A DNA stretch of 64,000 bases from HXMU1420-13 sp965229525 (GTDB taxonomy: Bacteria; Bacteroidota; Rhodothermia; Balneolales; Balneolaceae): assembly GCA_965229525.1 (NCBI GenBank), contig OZ245886.1, positions 1,364,001 through 1,428,000 of the forward strand. Reading direction: 5' to 3'. The position numbers were made by a program, and so were the translations under genes. Below are positions 8,492 through 18,524 of the stretch, one piece after another. Positions within the stretch are counted from its first letter, which is position 1. Every line of letters begins with the position of its first letter. The notes under the pieces are model-generated. The model ran no database searches and had not been told where the DNA came from. It saw only the letters and a program-made list of their open reading frames with translations.

Positions 8492-10780
8492 ATGCTTCGA
8501 TCACTATTTATACTAACTATGATTTTTGGGATGTCCACGATGGGTTGGGCACAAGAAAGAGAGCAACGCCTGGGAACCATCTCAGGGGAAGTTGTCGACG
8601 CCGAAACACTTGAACCACTTATCGGTGTAAATTTAATTATTGAGAAAACTCTGGATGGAGATGCCACAAATATTGATGGATTATATTCTATCGAAAATTT
8701 AACTCCGGGAATTTATACGCTAACGATTCGATACATCGGATACGAAACAAAGAGAATTCCTGATATTGTTGTTGGATCAAATCGAAATCAAACTGTAAAT
8801 GTAAAACTCAATCCTTCAACGGTGATGGGTGAAGAAATTACTGTTACAAGTGGATTCTTTTCGGAGACCAACACAGAAGGAATTGGCAAGGTAAGTTTTA
8901 CCCCTGAGGAAATCCGCCGGTCACCGGGTGCGGCACAAGAACTAGGAAGAGTGCTTAATGCCTTACCTAGTGTAGCAAGTCAGGGAGACACCAGTCAGGA
9001 TTTATTAGTACGAGGTGGAAGTCCGATCGAAAACGGGAATTACATTGACAATATCCCTCTTCCGAATATCCGACATTTTCAAAATCAAAGTGGCCGATCA
9101 AATGGCCCCATCGGAATCGTTAACACCGATCTGATTTCAAGTATTGATTTCTCTGCTGGTGGATTTACATCAAAATTTGGAAATCATTTATCATCTGTGT
9201 CAGACATAACCTATCGAGATGGTAACCTTGAGCGACTTCAAGGAGATGCAGGTCTCAATTTAGCTGGGTTCACTGTAAATATGGATGGCCCAATCTCTAA
9301 TAACCTCACCTATTTAGTTTCTGCTCGTCGTAGTTATCTCGACTTAATTGCGAATGCTATTGATGCCGGAGGCGCACCTCGTTATGCCGATGCTCAGGTT
9401 AAGCTTAGTTCTAAAATTGACAGCCGAAATAGAATTTCATTCTTAAATATTTATGGTCAGTCTAACTTTACAAGCGATCTTTCTGAAGCTCGAGATGAAG
9501 GCACTGCTGAAGCGGTTGACAATACCAATAATCAGAATACATCCGGAATTAATTGGCAACATTTATGGAATAATGGATACACCAATACCTCGGTTTCTTA
9601 TTCTTTCCGAGAAAATGATCAAATTCTTACCGATGCACTAACGGAACAAACCTCGGTCGACTTTAACTCCATGGAAGCAATGTTTGCTTTTCGATCTGTA
9701 TCCTTTGTTCGATTAAATGATAGAAATAACATCGAATTTGGCGCTGAAGTAAGAGCTGAGCAAAATGATTATGAGTATTTCATTGCCGCTGAAACGAACC
9801 AGGCTGGTCAAGAGAGAGAAGATTTTAACCGAAATGATGATGTAAATGGATCGCTTAGTTCTGTTTTTGCATCCTACAGTTTGGAAATAACACCATCCTT
9901 ATCTACAACCATCGGAGCTAGAGGAACATATAATTCCTACAATGAAGATTTGAACATTGCTCCTCGATTCAAGGCTAGATATCAGGTATCACCACGTTTG
10001 GGAATTAATGCAGCTTTCGGGATCCACTACCAGGCTGTACCAAGATATTTGATTTCACAAAATCCGACGATTGCGAACTTGAGAAGTACCCGTTCCGATC
10101 ACTATATCTTAAGTGCCGATTACTTACTAAGTGATGATACTCAGCTTACTGTTGAACTGTATGACAAAGAATACCGCAACGCACCTATTCTTCCTTCAGT
10201 GAATTCTGTGGGTGATCGAAATTATGTACTCGATTCCTTCCAGCAATTCTACGATGTGCTAGAAGATAATGGTCAGGCATATGCCCGTGGAGTTGAAGTG
10301 CTTCTTCAAAAGAAACTTGCCGTCGATTTTTACGGGATGATTTCAGCTTCTTACTTCAGAACCCGTCATAAAGACTATACCGGTGAGTGGCAGGATCGAA
10401 ATTTTGATAATCGATATCTATTCAGTGTAATCGGTGGATATCGTCCAAATGATCTTTGGGAAGTGAGTGTTCGATGGAGTTATCTGGGCGGCAGAGCATA
10501 TACCCCAATTGATGCCTCAGCTTCAACTAATGCTGAAACTGAAATTTTAGACTTCACTCGGTTCAATGAATCCCGTTACCCGGCTTATCACTCACTGTTC
10601 ACTCGTGTTGATAGAAGGTTTTTCATGAAAAGAACAAATCTTGTGGTCTTCTTGGAGGTTTGGAATGCCTACAATCAACAAAATGTAGAATCCGATTTCT
10701 GGAATATTCAAACTCAACAAGTGGATCGTGCGACCCAATTCAATCTACTGCCGGTAAGTGGCGTAAAATTTGAATTCTAA
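8492..10780 (+). CDS. TonB-dependent receptor with carboxypeptidase-like domain
   Basis: A 762-residue outer-membrane receptor, rather short for its class. The order is: signal peptide ending near WAQ (residue 21), a CarboxypepD_reg-like beta-sandwich (about 28-110, with GTISGEVVDAETLEPLIGVNLII), a plug domain (about 128-260) and a beta-barrel ending in the aromatic VKFEF. The ligand is unknown; the absence of a SusD partner argues against a classic polysaccharide system. Only 23 bases separate it from the LytS-like kinase gene, so receptor, kinase and regulator likely share a transcript. Confidence 0.9.
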   Translation: MLRSLFILTMIFGMSTMGWAQEREQRLGTISGEVVDAETLEPLIGVNLIIEKTLDGDATNIDGLYSIENLTPGIYTLTIRYIGYETKRIPDIVVGSNRNQTVNVKLNPSTVMGEEITVTSGFFSETNTEGIGKVSFTPEEIRRSPGAAQELGRVLNALPSVASQGDTSQDLLVRGGSPIENGNYIDNIPLPNIRHFQNQSGRSNGPIGIVNTDLISSIDFSAGGFTSKFGNHLSSVSDITYRDGNLERLQGDAGLNLAGFTVNMDGPISNNLTYLVSARRSYLDLIANAIDAGGAPRYADAQVKLSSKIDSRNRISFLNIYGQSNFTSDLSEARDEGTAEAVDNTNNQNTSGINWQHLWNNGYTNTSVSYSFRENDQILTDALTEQTSVDFNSMEAMFAFRSVSFVRLNDRNNIEFGAEVRAEQNDYEYFIAAETNQAGQEREDFNRNDDVNGSLSSVFASYSLEITPSLSTTIGARGTYNSYNEDLNIAPRFKARYQVSPRLGINAAFGIHYQAVPRYLISQNPTIANLRSTRSDHYILSADYLLSDDTQLTVELYDKEYRNAPILPSVNSVGDRNYVLDSFQQFYDVLEDNGQAYARGVEVLLQKKLAVDFYGMISASYFRTRHKDYTGEWQDRNFDNRYLFSVIGGYRPNDLWEVSVRWSYLGGRAYTPIDASASTNAETEILDFTRFNESRYPAYHSLFTRVDRRFFMKRTNLVVFLEVWNAYNQQNVESDFWNIQTQQVDRATQFNLLPVSGVKFEF

Positions 10781-10803
10781 ATCATTATTTGCAACCTTAA
10801 GCC

Positions 10804-11931
10804 ATGGCCCCATCAGCAACACATTCATCTGTAATCTCTCCTAAACACTTCATTAGGACGCTGATTGGGTTATGGCTTTTCTTTTCTATCGGGTTTGGCT
10901 TCTTCTCTGATTGGTTTTTTTCGGCGATGACTGAAGACAACATGAAAGGTGACGGGTTTATCTTTACAACCATGTATTCCGGCTTTTTAATTGGAATATT
11001 TGGTCTCACGTGGTATCCACTACATAGAAAGTTTCCTCTCAAAGGGACTAGAAATATCGTAATTCATGTGCATGCTCAGATTGCAAACTCCTTAATCGGT
11101 TTTGCCCTTGGGTTTGCAACTACCAATATGGTTCATGCAATGTTGAATCCGCAACCTTATGCTCCTGCAGGTAAAGAAGCGATCGCACTTTCGGTTATCG
11201 CAATGATGTGTATTATTGGGATGCTTGGTACAAGTGGGATAATGTATGTAACCGAATATGTAAAACGTACAATGGAAGCAGAACAACGAATTGTTGAATC
11301 AGAGCTTTCTGCACTACGTGCGCAGATAAACCCACATTTCCTGTTTAATTCCTTGAATTCTATTGCTGCACTTATTCGAATATCTCCCAATGAAGCCGAA
11401 TCAGTTACGGAAGATTTAGCCGATGTTTTTCGTTATACACTCCGAGCAAGTGATCGACCCTTAGTTTGCTTAAAAGATGAACTCGAGATCATTCGACTGT
11501 ATCTGAATATTGAGCAAGCTCGTTTCAAAGATTGCCTGGATGTAGAAATTAATGTGCCTTATAATTTGCATCAGGTTTCGCTACCAGTGCTAACTCTTCA
11601 ACCAATGATTGAGAATGCTGTAAAACATGGAATCAGCAAGAAAGAAGGTCACCATACCATTACATTGGAAATCGAACGACAAGCCCAAACATTACAAATC
11701 AGTGTGACTGATACCGGGCCGGGTTTCCCGCATAATGACTTTGGCAAGTTCATGGAAAATGGCACCGGGCTTTCGAATATTTTTAAAAGGCTTCAACTTC
11801 ATTTTGGGGATTCTGTGGATGCAGCGATAAACTCGAACACTTTAATTTTAAGATTCCCATTTACTGAGTTGGGTGAACACAGCCATTTCGAACCGACAAA
11901 AAAATCAGATCATGAAAGCGTTCCTGGTTGA
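10804..11931 (+). CDS. LytS/YehU-type sensor histidine kinase
   Basis: A 375-residue membrane sensor kinase. Four predicted membrane helices (about 20-37, 55-71, 88-110 and 127-150) form the sensor. A short coiled coil leads to the His_kinase motif ALRAQINPHFLFNSLNSI with the phosphorylated His at 178, followed by a HATPase domain with PMIENAVKHGI and DTGPGF. It is the cognate partner of the LytTR regulator that follows, whose start overlaps its 3' end by 20 bases. The stimulus is unknown, but the upstream TonB receptor suggests a link to nutrient or envelope status. Confidence 0.92.
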   Translation: MAPSATHSSVISPKHFIRTLIGLWLFFSIGFGFFSDWFFSAMTEDNMKGDGFIFTTMYSGFLIGIFGLTWYPLHRKFPLKGTRNIVIHVHAQIANSLIGFALGFATTNMVHAMLNPQPYAPAGKEAIALSVIAMMCIIGMLGTSGIMYVTEYVKRTMEAEQRIVESELSALRAQINPHFLFNSLNSIAALIRISPNEAESVTEDLADVFRYTLRASDRPLVCLKDELEIIRLYLNIEQARFKDCLDVEINVPYNLHQVSLPVLTLQPMIENAVKHGISKKEGHHTITLEIERQAQTLQISVTDTGPGFPHNDFGKFMENGTGLSNIFKRLQLHFGDSVDAAINSNTLILRFPFTELGEHSHFEPTKKSDHESVPG

Positions 11932-12655
11932 TGATGAACACCTGGCCCGAGAGCGAATGAAGTCGCTTCTTGAGCACTCCGCCACCCCCATTGAAATTAT
12001 TGGAGAATCGGGAATTGCATCGGAAGCAATTGTACAAATCAATGATCTAAAACCGGATGTGATATTTTTGGATATTCAAATGCCGGGTTTAGATGGATTC
12101 GATGTGGTATCTATGCTGGACAAACCACGGCCCTATATCATTTTCGTAACCGCTTATGATGAATATGCGATCAAAGCCTTTGAAGTTTACGCTTTGGATT
12201 ATTTGACCAAACCTGTACGACTTGAACGGCTGAATAAATCACTTGATCGACTTCAAAATGTAGCAAGTCAAAAGGAAATGCAGCAAGAATCCATCGAAAA
12301 AGTAATCGAAGACCAATCCCAAAAACCACTTCACGTTTTAACCGGGAAAAAAGGCCGATCTATTCACATTTTGGATATCAACGAGGTTCAGTACCTGGAA
12401 GCCAATGAAAAATTGATTTATGCTTACACAGATTCGGCTAGTTTTCGCATAGACGGCACACTGGATCAATTGGAACAGCGCCTTACTGATGGGCGTTTTG
12501 TTCGAATACACCGCTCTTTTCTGGTGAACGTAACCTATGTTTCGGAATTGATTCCTTGGTTTTCGGGCAGTTATGAAATCAAACTTACTTCTGGAACCCA
12601 GCTGAGTGTATCTCGCCGTCGTGTTAAAGAGGTTAAAGCACAATTGGGGATTTGA
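11912..12655 (+). CDS. LytTR-family response regulator
   Basis: A 247-residue DNA-binding regulator. The receiver domain (1-120) has VDDEH at 6-10, phospho-acceptor Asp54 in FLDIQMPG, and the late DYLTKPV motif. The LytTR domain (about 145-247) carries IHILDINEVQYLEANEKLIY and the family ending FVRIHRSFLVN. ATG 11912 is used because the family starts at MKAFLVDDEH; an in-frame ATG 39 bases earlier adds nothing recognisable. It overlaps the kinase gene by 20 bases. Confidence 0.93.
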   Translation: MKAFLVDDEHLARERMKSLLEHSATPIEIIGESGIASEAIVQINDLKPDVIFLDIQMPGLDGFDVVSMLDKPRPYIIFVTAYDEYAIKAFEVYALDYLTKPVRLERLNKSLDRLQNVASQKEMQQESIEKVIEDQSQKPLHVLTGKKGRSIHILDINEVQYLEANEKLIYAYTDSASFRIDGTLDQLEQRLTDGRFVRIHRSFLVNVTYVSELIPWFSGSYEIKLTSGTQLSVSRRRVKEVKAQLGI

Positions 12656-12665
12656 GCAATAACAT

Positions 12666-12876
12666 ACTTTTGCCTTGACGTCCCGACAAGCCAGGTTACT
12701 ATAAGATCTTGGCATAAGAAATACCTTGCTTCACTCGAAGTTCATGAACCCAATGAAAACTTTCTGTCTGACGAATTTCCGTGAAGTTTTCATTCGAAGC
12801 ATGTTATTACTCGGAAATGAGGAGTTAAAGTTTTCTTGATCTTTTGGTGACTTTTGGATCAAGCCAAAAGTCACGC
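12666..12876. repeat. composite dispersed repeat
   Basis: The left end (12666-12714, starting ACTTTTGCC and ending AGATCTTGGCA) matches 19599-19647 closely, and the right end holds GTGACTTTTGG (12847-12857) pairing with CCAAAAGTCAC (12864-12874), related to hairpins at 450-473 and 19976-19999. It fills most of the 342-base gap between the regulator and the serine hydrolase gene; the remaining 120 bases are AT-rich and show no clear site. Confidence 0.6.
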
Positions 12877-12997
12877 AAGAACAATAAAGTGAGTGCTTAT
12901 TTTAGAAATTAAGGCTGGACTATAATTATTCATCATCAGTATTGACAACGATATTTATATTAGTTTTTGTATTCGATATACAAATAGCCAAATATCA

Positions 12998-14206
12998 ATG
13001 AAACGAACAGCTCTTCTATTCTTCACACTTTTTCTAAGTCAATCTTTAAACGCGCAATACTTTCCTGGTGACTGGGGTGATTGGGAAACTCGCTTGCCGG
13101 AAGAAGTGGGCTTCAATGCAGATTCGATTAATTTAGTTATTGAATATGCAAAAGCGAGTGAGACTACGAATCCGCGGAGTATGGAAGAAAACCATTACGG
13201 CACTTTTGGTCGCGAACCTTTTGGGGATGGGGTTGGTCCGTTCAAAGACCGGGGCGATCAGACCGGCATCATCATCAAAGACGGATACATCATCGCCGAA
13301 TGGGGTGAGCCTTTTCGCGTGGACATGACGCATTCTGTGACTAAAACATTCCTGAGCAGTACCGTTGGTATTGCTTATGATATGGGACTTATTCGCGATG
13401 TTCACGATAAAGTCGATCAGTATATGGCTCCTATCTTACTGGCAAACTTTGATGATAACCGACCAAAGGCTGATGACTTTGGAAATGCCAAGGTTTTCGA
13501 GCCATTCACATCGGAACATAATTCAAAAATAACCTGGGATCATCTACTCCGGCAAACCTCCGATTGGGAAGGAACACTATTTGGAAAACCAGACTGGGCA
13601 GATCGTCCATCAGGCGATAGATCGACCTGGATGACAAGAGATCGATTTGAACCAGGTACTGAATGGGAATACAATGATGTTCGAGTGAACCTTCTTGCTC
13701 TTGCAGCATTAAATGTATTGAGAGAACCGCTACCGGTTGTTTTAAAAGAACACATGATGGATAAAATTGGAGCATCACCAACCTGGCGATGGAATGGCTA
13801 TGAAAATAGCTGGGTAGTTATTGATGGTCAGCTTATGCAAAGTGTAAGTGGTGGAGGCCACTGGGGTGGAGGAATGTTCCTTTCAGCTCGTGATCAGGCT
13901 CGTCTTGGTTTACTAACTCTGAACGAAGGAAACTGGGATGGAGAACAGATCATAAGTAAAGAATGGATTGAACTTTCAAAAACGCCAACCGATGCAAACA
14001 CCGGTTACGGCTACATGAACTATTTTTTGAATACCGATCAGAAAGCCATGCCTAGCGCTCCCGAGTCTGCCTTTTGGCACTTAGGCGCAGGGACCAACAT
14101 GGTGTACTGTGATCCTAAAAACAATTTGGTGATTGTAGCGCGTTGGATCAATCGAGATGCCATGGAAGGAATCGTTAAACGGGTTATAAGAGCTCTCGAA
14201 GATTAG
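12998..14206 (+). CDS. secreted serine hydrolase, class C beta-lactamase fold
   Basis: A 402-residue exported hydrolase. The signal peptide ends near LNAQ (residue 20). The nucleophile motif SVTK is at 113-116, the tyrosine motif WEYND at 223-227, and HLGAG near residue 364 replaces the KTG box, as in many esterases and D-aminopeptidases of this family. GG(H)WGGGMF and WIELSKTP are further family segments. Whether the substrate is a peptide, an ester or a beta-lactam cannot be told. It is transcribed alone. Confidence 0.87.
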   Translation: MKRTALLFFTLFLSQSLNAQYFPGDWGDWETRLPEEVGFNADSINLVIEYAKASETTNPRSMEENHYGTFGREPFGDGVGPFKDRGDQTGIIIKDGYIIAEWGEPFRVDMTHSVTKTFLSSTVGIAYDMGLIRDVHDKVDQYMAPILLANFDDNRPKADDFGNAKVFEPFTSEHNSKITWDHLLRQTSDWEGTLFGKPDWADRPSGDRSTWMTRDRFEPGTEWEYNDVRVNLLALAALNVLREPLPVVLKEHMMDKIGASPTWRWNGYENSWVVIDGQLMQSVSGGGHWGGGMFLSARDQARLGLLTLNEGNWDGEQIISKEWIELSKTPTDANTGYGYMNYFLNTDQKAMPSAPESAFWHLGAGTNMVYCDPKNNLVIVARWINRDAMEGIVKRVIRALED

Positions 14207-14211
14207 CATAA

Positions 14212-14242
14212 ATTGCATATTTCGCATTCTCTTTTATATTTC
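14212..14242 (+). promoter_or_regulatory. putative Bacteroidota-type promoter
   Basis: ATTG (14212-14215), 19 bases, then TATATTTC (14235-14242) differs from TTTG-N19-TAnnTTTG at two positions. It lies 26 bases upstream of the ATG at 14269. Confidence 0.45.
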
Positions 14243-14268
14243 AAGTCAAACTTAACTAATACTTTGCG

Positions 14269-14931
14269 ATGAGTAGTACGCAAAAATCAGCCGTTTTAAT
14301 AGGGGCTACAGGTCTTGTTGGATCAGAACTTCTCCAACTTCTTTTGAATGATGATCGATATTCAAAAGTGAAGGTGTTTCACCGACGAACGACTGGAATA
14401 TCTCATTCTAAGTTAGAAGAACAGGTCATCAACTTTCATGAGATGAGAATTTGGAAACATCTTATCTCTGGCGATGAATTATTTTCTGCGTTAGGTACCA
14501 CTATAAAAGCTGCGGGTTCAAAAGAAGCTCAATATGAAGTGGACTTTGAGTATCAGTATGATGTCGCAAAAATTGGGTTTGAAAATGGAATTCGAAGATA
14601 TGCCCTCGTTTCGTCAATGGGAGCAACGCAATCGACTAAGAATTTCTATCTGAATATGAAAGGAAAGCTCGACAACAAAGTGAAGGAGCTTGGTTTTGAT
14701 AAGCTACTCATTGTTCGGCCTTCCCTTTTAACCGGCAATAGAAAAGAAAAAAGAATTGGGGAAGTCGTTAGTGAGCCACTATTAAAAATCGGCACTCTTT
14801 TACCACCCTTAAAGAAATATATGCCCATTCATGCACGGGATGTTGCCAAAGCCTTGATTAATGGCATGAATACTGAGAATGATCAAATCATCTACGAAGG
14901 TGATGAAGTACACACTTTATCTAATATCTAG
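14269..14931 (+). CDS. NAD(P)-binding Rossmann protein, HTATIP2/YwnB-like
   Basis: A 220-residue atypical short-chain dehydrogenase. The nucleotide-binding loop GATGLVG is at 12-18, followed by a Rossmann pattern with VFHRR after the second strand. ALVSSMGA near residue 105 and the following YLNMKGKLD supply the conserved Tyr/Lys-like region, and LLIVRPSLLTG is typical of HTATIP2-like proteins. The reaction is unknown. It is a cytosolic, single gene with its own likely promoter. Confidence 0.82.
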   Translation: MSSTQKSAVLIGATGLVGSELLQLLLNDDRYSKVKVFHRRTTGISHSKLEEQVINFHEMRIWKHLISGDELFSALGTTIKAAGSKEAQYEVDFEYQYDVAKIGFENGIRRYALVSSMGATQSTKNFYLNMKGKLDNKVKELGFDKLLIVRPSLLTGNRKEKRIGEVVSEPLLKIGTLLPPLKKYMPIHARDVAKALINGMNTENDQIIYEGDEVHTLSNI

Positions 14932-14987
14932 ATATCCTTAACACTTTCATCACTCTTCCTTTTCATTCTTATTCTTACTTTCGTTGT

Positions 14988-15866
14988 ATGATTCACACTA
15001 TTCAATCAGGCCACTTAGAGGTCTCCATAAAGCAAGTTGGTATGGAGCTAAGCTCCATCAAAAACAAACAAACGGATACCGAATATCTGTGGCAAGGCGA
15101 TCCTCAATATTGGTCGGGGCAGGCTCCCATTCTATTTCCAATCATTGGGTTGTTAAAAGAAAATTCAACCATTATTAATGGCAAGGAATATGCCATTCCA
15201 AAGCATGGCTTTGTTCGCCACTCATCGAAAACGGTAGTGGTCCATAAGGAAATTGATAAAATTGGTTTTCAATTGAACTGGGATGAAGAGTTGCTTCAGG
15301 TTTTCCCTTTCAAGTTTCAATTTGAAGTTACATTTCAGGTTACAGGTAAAAAACTGAATATCGCTCATACAATTCGGAATCTAGGTGATACTGAACTGCT
15401 ATATAATTTGGGAGGTCACCCTGCTTTTAACTGCCCATTAACTGAAGATGAAGAATACACTGATTATAGTATTCAATTTGAATATCCTGAAACCGAAGAG
15501 AGCTGGTTACTTAACGACGATGGCTTAATTACTGATCATTCAATCCCCATGTTGGAGAATAATTCAACTCTCCGATTGCATAGAAGTTTATTTGATGATG
15601 ATGCGTTGATCTTCAGAAATTTAAAAAGCAATCATGCCACTTTAACGAGTGATATTACGGGTGATATCCTCCGAGTCGATTTTCATGAATTTCCTTATTT
15701 AGGTATCTGGGCTAAACCTAATGCTCCGTTCGTATGCATTGAACCATGGCATGGAATTGCGGATGTAGAATCGTCAAATAGACAATTTCTCATGAAGGAA
15801 AAACTGCGCCACATTAAGCCTGGTGAAGAGGAGTCTTTGAGCTATTCGATTACAATTTTACAGTGA
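14988..15866 (+). CDS. aldose 1-epimerase family protein (LacX-like)
   Basis: A 292-residue galactose-mutarotase-like protein. It lacks a signal peptide and should act in the cytosol on the anomeric carbon of a sugar or sugar phosphate. Family segments are WQGDPQYWSGQAPILFPIIG (about 36-55), KHGFVRHS (about 72-79), NLGGHPAFNCPL (His about 146) and the late CIEPWHGIAD, which supplies the catalytic acidic residue region. It has normal length for the LacX subgroup. It stands alone, with no sugar operon near. Confidence 0.88.
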   Translation: MIHTIQSGHLEVSIKQVGMELSSIKNKQTDTEYLWQGDPQYWSGQAPILFPIIGLLKENSTIINGKEYAIPKHGFVRHSSKTVVVHKEIDKIGFQLNWDEELLQVFPFKFQFEVTFQVTGKKLNIAHTIRNLGDTELLYNLGGHPAFNCPLTEDEEYTDYSIQFEYPETEESWLLNDDGLITDHSIPMLENNSTLRLHRSLFDDDALIFRNLKSNHATLTSDITGDILRVDFHEFPYLGIWAKPNAPFVCIEPWHGIADVESSNRQFLMKEKLRHIKPGEEESLSYSITILQ

Positions 15867-15935
15867 TTAAATCTCTTAATTGTAACTCCACTTCATTTCC
15901 TCTACTTTTTTGGGCAAATAAATTCTTATAGCTCA

Positions 15936-17234
15936 ATGAAAAAACTATTCTTCTTCGCTGCTTTTCTATTCATCATACAGGATATATCAGCACAAACATC
16001 TAACTTAAAAGCTCTAATTGACCTAAGAGCTGATGAACTCGAAAATCAGGTTATTGAATGGAGACGCTATTTCCATGAAAACCCTGAGCTTTCAAATCGT
16101 GAATTTAATACGGCAAAGGTTGTTGCTGAGCATCTCGAATCTCTTGGGCTTGATGTTCAAACTGAAGTTGCAATAACTGGTGTTGTAGCTATTCTTGAAG
16201 GGGGAAAACCCGGACCGGTGGTTGCACTGCGTGCCGACATGGACGCCTTGCCGGTAGTTGAACGAACCGACCTTCCTTTCAAATCAGTGAAGTTTGGAGA
16301 ATATCAGGGCCAAAGAGTTGGGGTTATGCATGCCTGTGGCCATGACACGCACATCGCCATTTTAATGGGGGTAGCTCAAATTCTTACTGAGATGAAAGAT
16401 GATTTGGCTGGCACTGTGAAATTTATCTTTCAGCCGGCAGAAGAAGGGGCTCCAATTGGTGAAGAAGGAGGTGCAAAATTGATGGTGGAAGAAGGGGTGC
16501 TTCAAAATCCAGATGTGGATGCCATTTTCGGATTACATATCTCCGACGATACCCCTGTCGGAGTAATAGAATATCGAGATCGTGGAATAATGGCTGCGGT
16601 AAATAGTTACAGCATCACCGTTAAAGGCAAACAAGCTCATGGTTCTACCCCCTGGAATGGTGTTGATCCAATTGTCACGGCGTCTCAGATCATAAATAAT
16701 ATTCAAACTATTGTAAGTAGAAGCCTCCCTCTTACAACTCAAGCTGCCGTTGTCACAGTTGGGCAAATCCATGGTGGTGTTCGAAGTAATATTATTCCGG
16801 AAGAGGTGTTCATGGAGGGAACTATCAGAACCCTTGATGCTGATATGCGCGAACTTCTTTTTGAACGCCTGGAAACAATCGTCATAAATACTGCTGAAAG
16901 TAATGGTGCAGAGGCAATTTTGGATATCAGGGAAGGATATCCGGTAACTTATAATGATCCTGATCTTACAGAAATGATGTTACCAACTTTACAAGAAGTA
17001 GCCGGCCATAGCAATGTAGAGTACATCAACGCGATTACGGGTGCAGAGGATTTTTCATTTTTCCAGGAAGAAGTTCCAGGTCTATACTTTTTTGTTGGTG
17101 GACTTCCACCTGGTGGTACAGCTGCCGGGCATCATACCCCGGATTTTTATATTGATGAAGCCGGTATGAAATTGGGTGTTCGTGCTATGGCAAATTTAGT
17201 AATCGATTATTTTGATAAATCAGCAGGAAGATAA
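15936..17234 (+). CDS. secreted M20D amidohydrolase
   Basis: A 432-residue zinc/manganese amidohydrolase of the IAA-amino-acid/N-acyl-amino-acid hydrolase type. It has a signal peptide (ends near ISAQ, residue 20). Metal-ligand motifs are MHACGHDTH (Cys134, His136, His139) and PAEEGAP (Glu169, Glu170), with a late HHTPDF. The dimerisation domain sits around residues 200-310. It is the first of three abutting genes (the next ATG follows its stop directly), all for exported hydrolases, which points to stepwise breakdown of acylated or modified peptides outside the inner membrane. Confidence 0.9.
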   Translation: MKKLFFFAAFLFIIQDISAQTSNLKALIDLRADELENQVIEWRRYFHENPELSNREFNTAKVVAEHLESLGLDVQTEVAITGVVAILEGGKPGPVVALRADMDALPVVERTDLPFKSVKFGEYQGQRVGVMHACGHDTHIAILMGVAQILTEMKDDLAGTVKFIFQPAEEGAPIGEEGGAKLMVEEGVLQNPDVDAIFGLHISDDTPVGVIEYRDRGIMAAVNSYSITVKGKQAHGSTPWNGVDPIVTASQIINNIQTIVSRSLPLTTQAAVVTVGQIHGGVRSNIIPEEVFMEGTIRTLDADMRELLFERLETIVINTAESNGAEAILDIREGYPVTYNDPDLTEMMLPTLQEVAGHSNVEYINAITGAEDFSFFQEEVPGLYFFVGGLPPGGTAAGHHTPDFYIDEAGMKLGVRAMANLVIDYFDKSAGR

Positions 17235-18524
17235 ATGAAAAAACTTCTTCTTTTAATGATGCTCATACCATCTTTCGGATTTGCTCAGACTTTAAGCGAA
17301 GCTGAAATTGCAATTATAGAAGCAGTAGATTCAAATCATGATGATGCTCTTGCGTTCCTGATCGAAAATGTAAATATGAATTCAGGCTCTATGAATGCAG
17401 AAGGTGTTCGTGCTTTAGGTATGCGTTATGTTGATGTCTATAAGGCACTTGGATTCGAGACTGAATTCGTTGATCAAAGCGAGGTTAACCGAGGTGGACA
17501 TTTCATCGCCAGAAAAAAAGGCACATCTGGACAACGCCTTCTTTTAATTGGGCATTTAGATACTGTTTTTGAAACTGATAGTCCATTCCAACAAGCTGAA
17601 TTCCGATCTGATTCCATTCTGGCAGGACCCGGAATTGCCGATATGAAGGCCGGTAATGTGATGATTTTGTATGCGTTGATGGCACTTGATGAAGCAGGGG
17701 TGTTAAACGATGCCACCATAACCGTTGTTCTTACCGGTGATGAAGAAAAACCAGGTAAACCTACCTCAATATCCCGCTATCATCTAGTTGAGGCGGCGAA
17801 AGAATCCGACATCGCACTTGGATTTGAGACAGCGAGTGGTTGGGAATATGGAACGATTGCTCGACGATCATCAAATACCTGGACTATTGAAATTGAAGGT
17901 GTTCAAGCCCACTCATCCGGCGTTTTTTCTGAAAGAGTGGGTGCAGGTTCGGTGTACGAAGCAGCAAGAATTTTGAATCGCTTCTATGAAGAACTTCAGG
18001 AAGAGTTTCTTACCTATAATGCCTCAATGATTGTGGGTGGAAATGAAGTAGACTTCGATGCAGAAAATCTGGTTGGTTCCATGAGTGGAAAATCTAATAT
18101 CGTCCCTAAAAAAACTATTATTCATGGAGACCTCAGGTATCTCACCGATGAGCAAGGTGAACGTGCAGTTTCAAAAATGAGGTCAATTGTTTCTGAATCA
18201 CTCCCACAGACTTCCTCGACATTTACCTTTAATCCCGGATATCCACCAATGGCACCAACAGATGGTAACATGAAGGTGCTATCAGTTTTAAGTGGAGTTA
18301 GTGAAGACATGGGAATTGGACCAGTAAAAGCATACGATCCGGGTCGACGTGGTGCAGCAGACATTTCATTTGTAGCGAATTATGTACATGGCCTGGATGG
18401 GTTGGGTGCTTTTGGAAGTGGCGCTCACAGTCCCAGAGAGGTAATGCATCTGCCATCTTATAAAAGGTTGACTCAGCGAGCCGCTTTATTGATTTATCGA
18501 TTAACTCAAATGGATGATTTCTAA
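17235..18524 (+). CDS. secreted M20 metallopeptidase, glutamate carboxypeptidase-like
   Basis: A 429-residue dizinc exopeptidase. A signal peptide ends near GFAQ (residue 18). Metal ligands are visible in LLIGHLDTVFE (His107, Asp109), GPGIADMKAG (Asp136), TGDEEKPG (Glu170, Glu171) and the late GSGAHSPRE (His). Its layout resembles Pseudomonas CPG2-type carboxypeptidases. It begins immediately after the upstream amidohydrolase stop and overlaps the following hydrolase start by one base, so all three are translationally coupled. Confidence 0.88.
   Translation: MKKLLLLMMLIPSFGFAQTLSEAEIAIIEAVDSNHDDALAFLIENVNMNSGSMNAEGVRALGMRYVDVYKALGFETEFVDQSEVNRGGHFIARKKGTSGQRLLLIGHLDTVFETDSPFQQAEFRSDSILAGPGIADMKAGNVMILYALMALDEAGVLNDATITVVLTGDEEKPGKPTSISRYHLVEAAKESDIALGFETASGWEYGTIARRSSNTWTIEIEGVQAHSSGVFSERVGAGSVYEAARILNRFYEELQEEFLTYNASMIVGGNEVDFDAENLVGSMSGKSNIVPKKTIIHGDLRYLTDEQGERAVSKMRSIVSESLPQTSSTFTFNPGYPPMAPTDGNMKVLSVLSGVSEDMGIGPVKAYDPGRRGAADISFVANYVHGLDGLGAFGSGAHSPREVMHLPSYKRLTQRAALLIYRLTQMDDF

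Noticed and set aside
12338..12715. 125-residue minus-strand frame
   Set aside because: It overlaps the LytTR regulator gene and a repeat, and has no recognisable domain.
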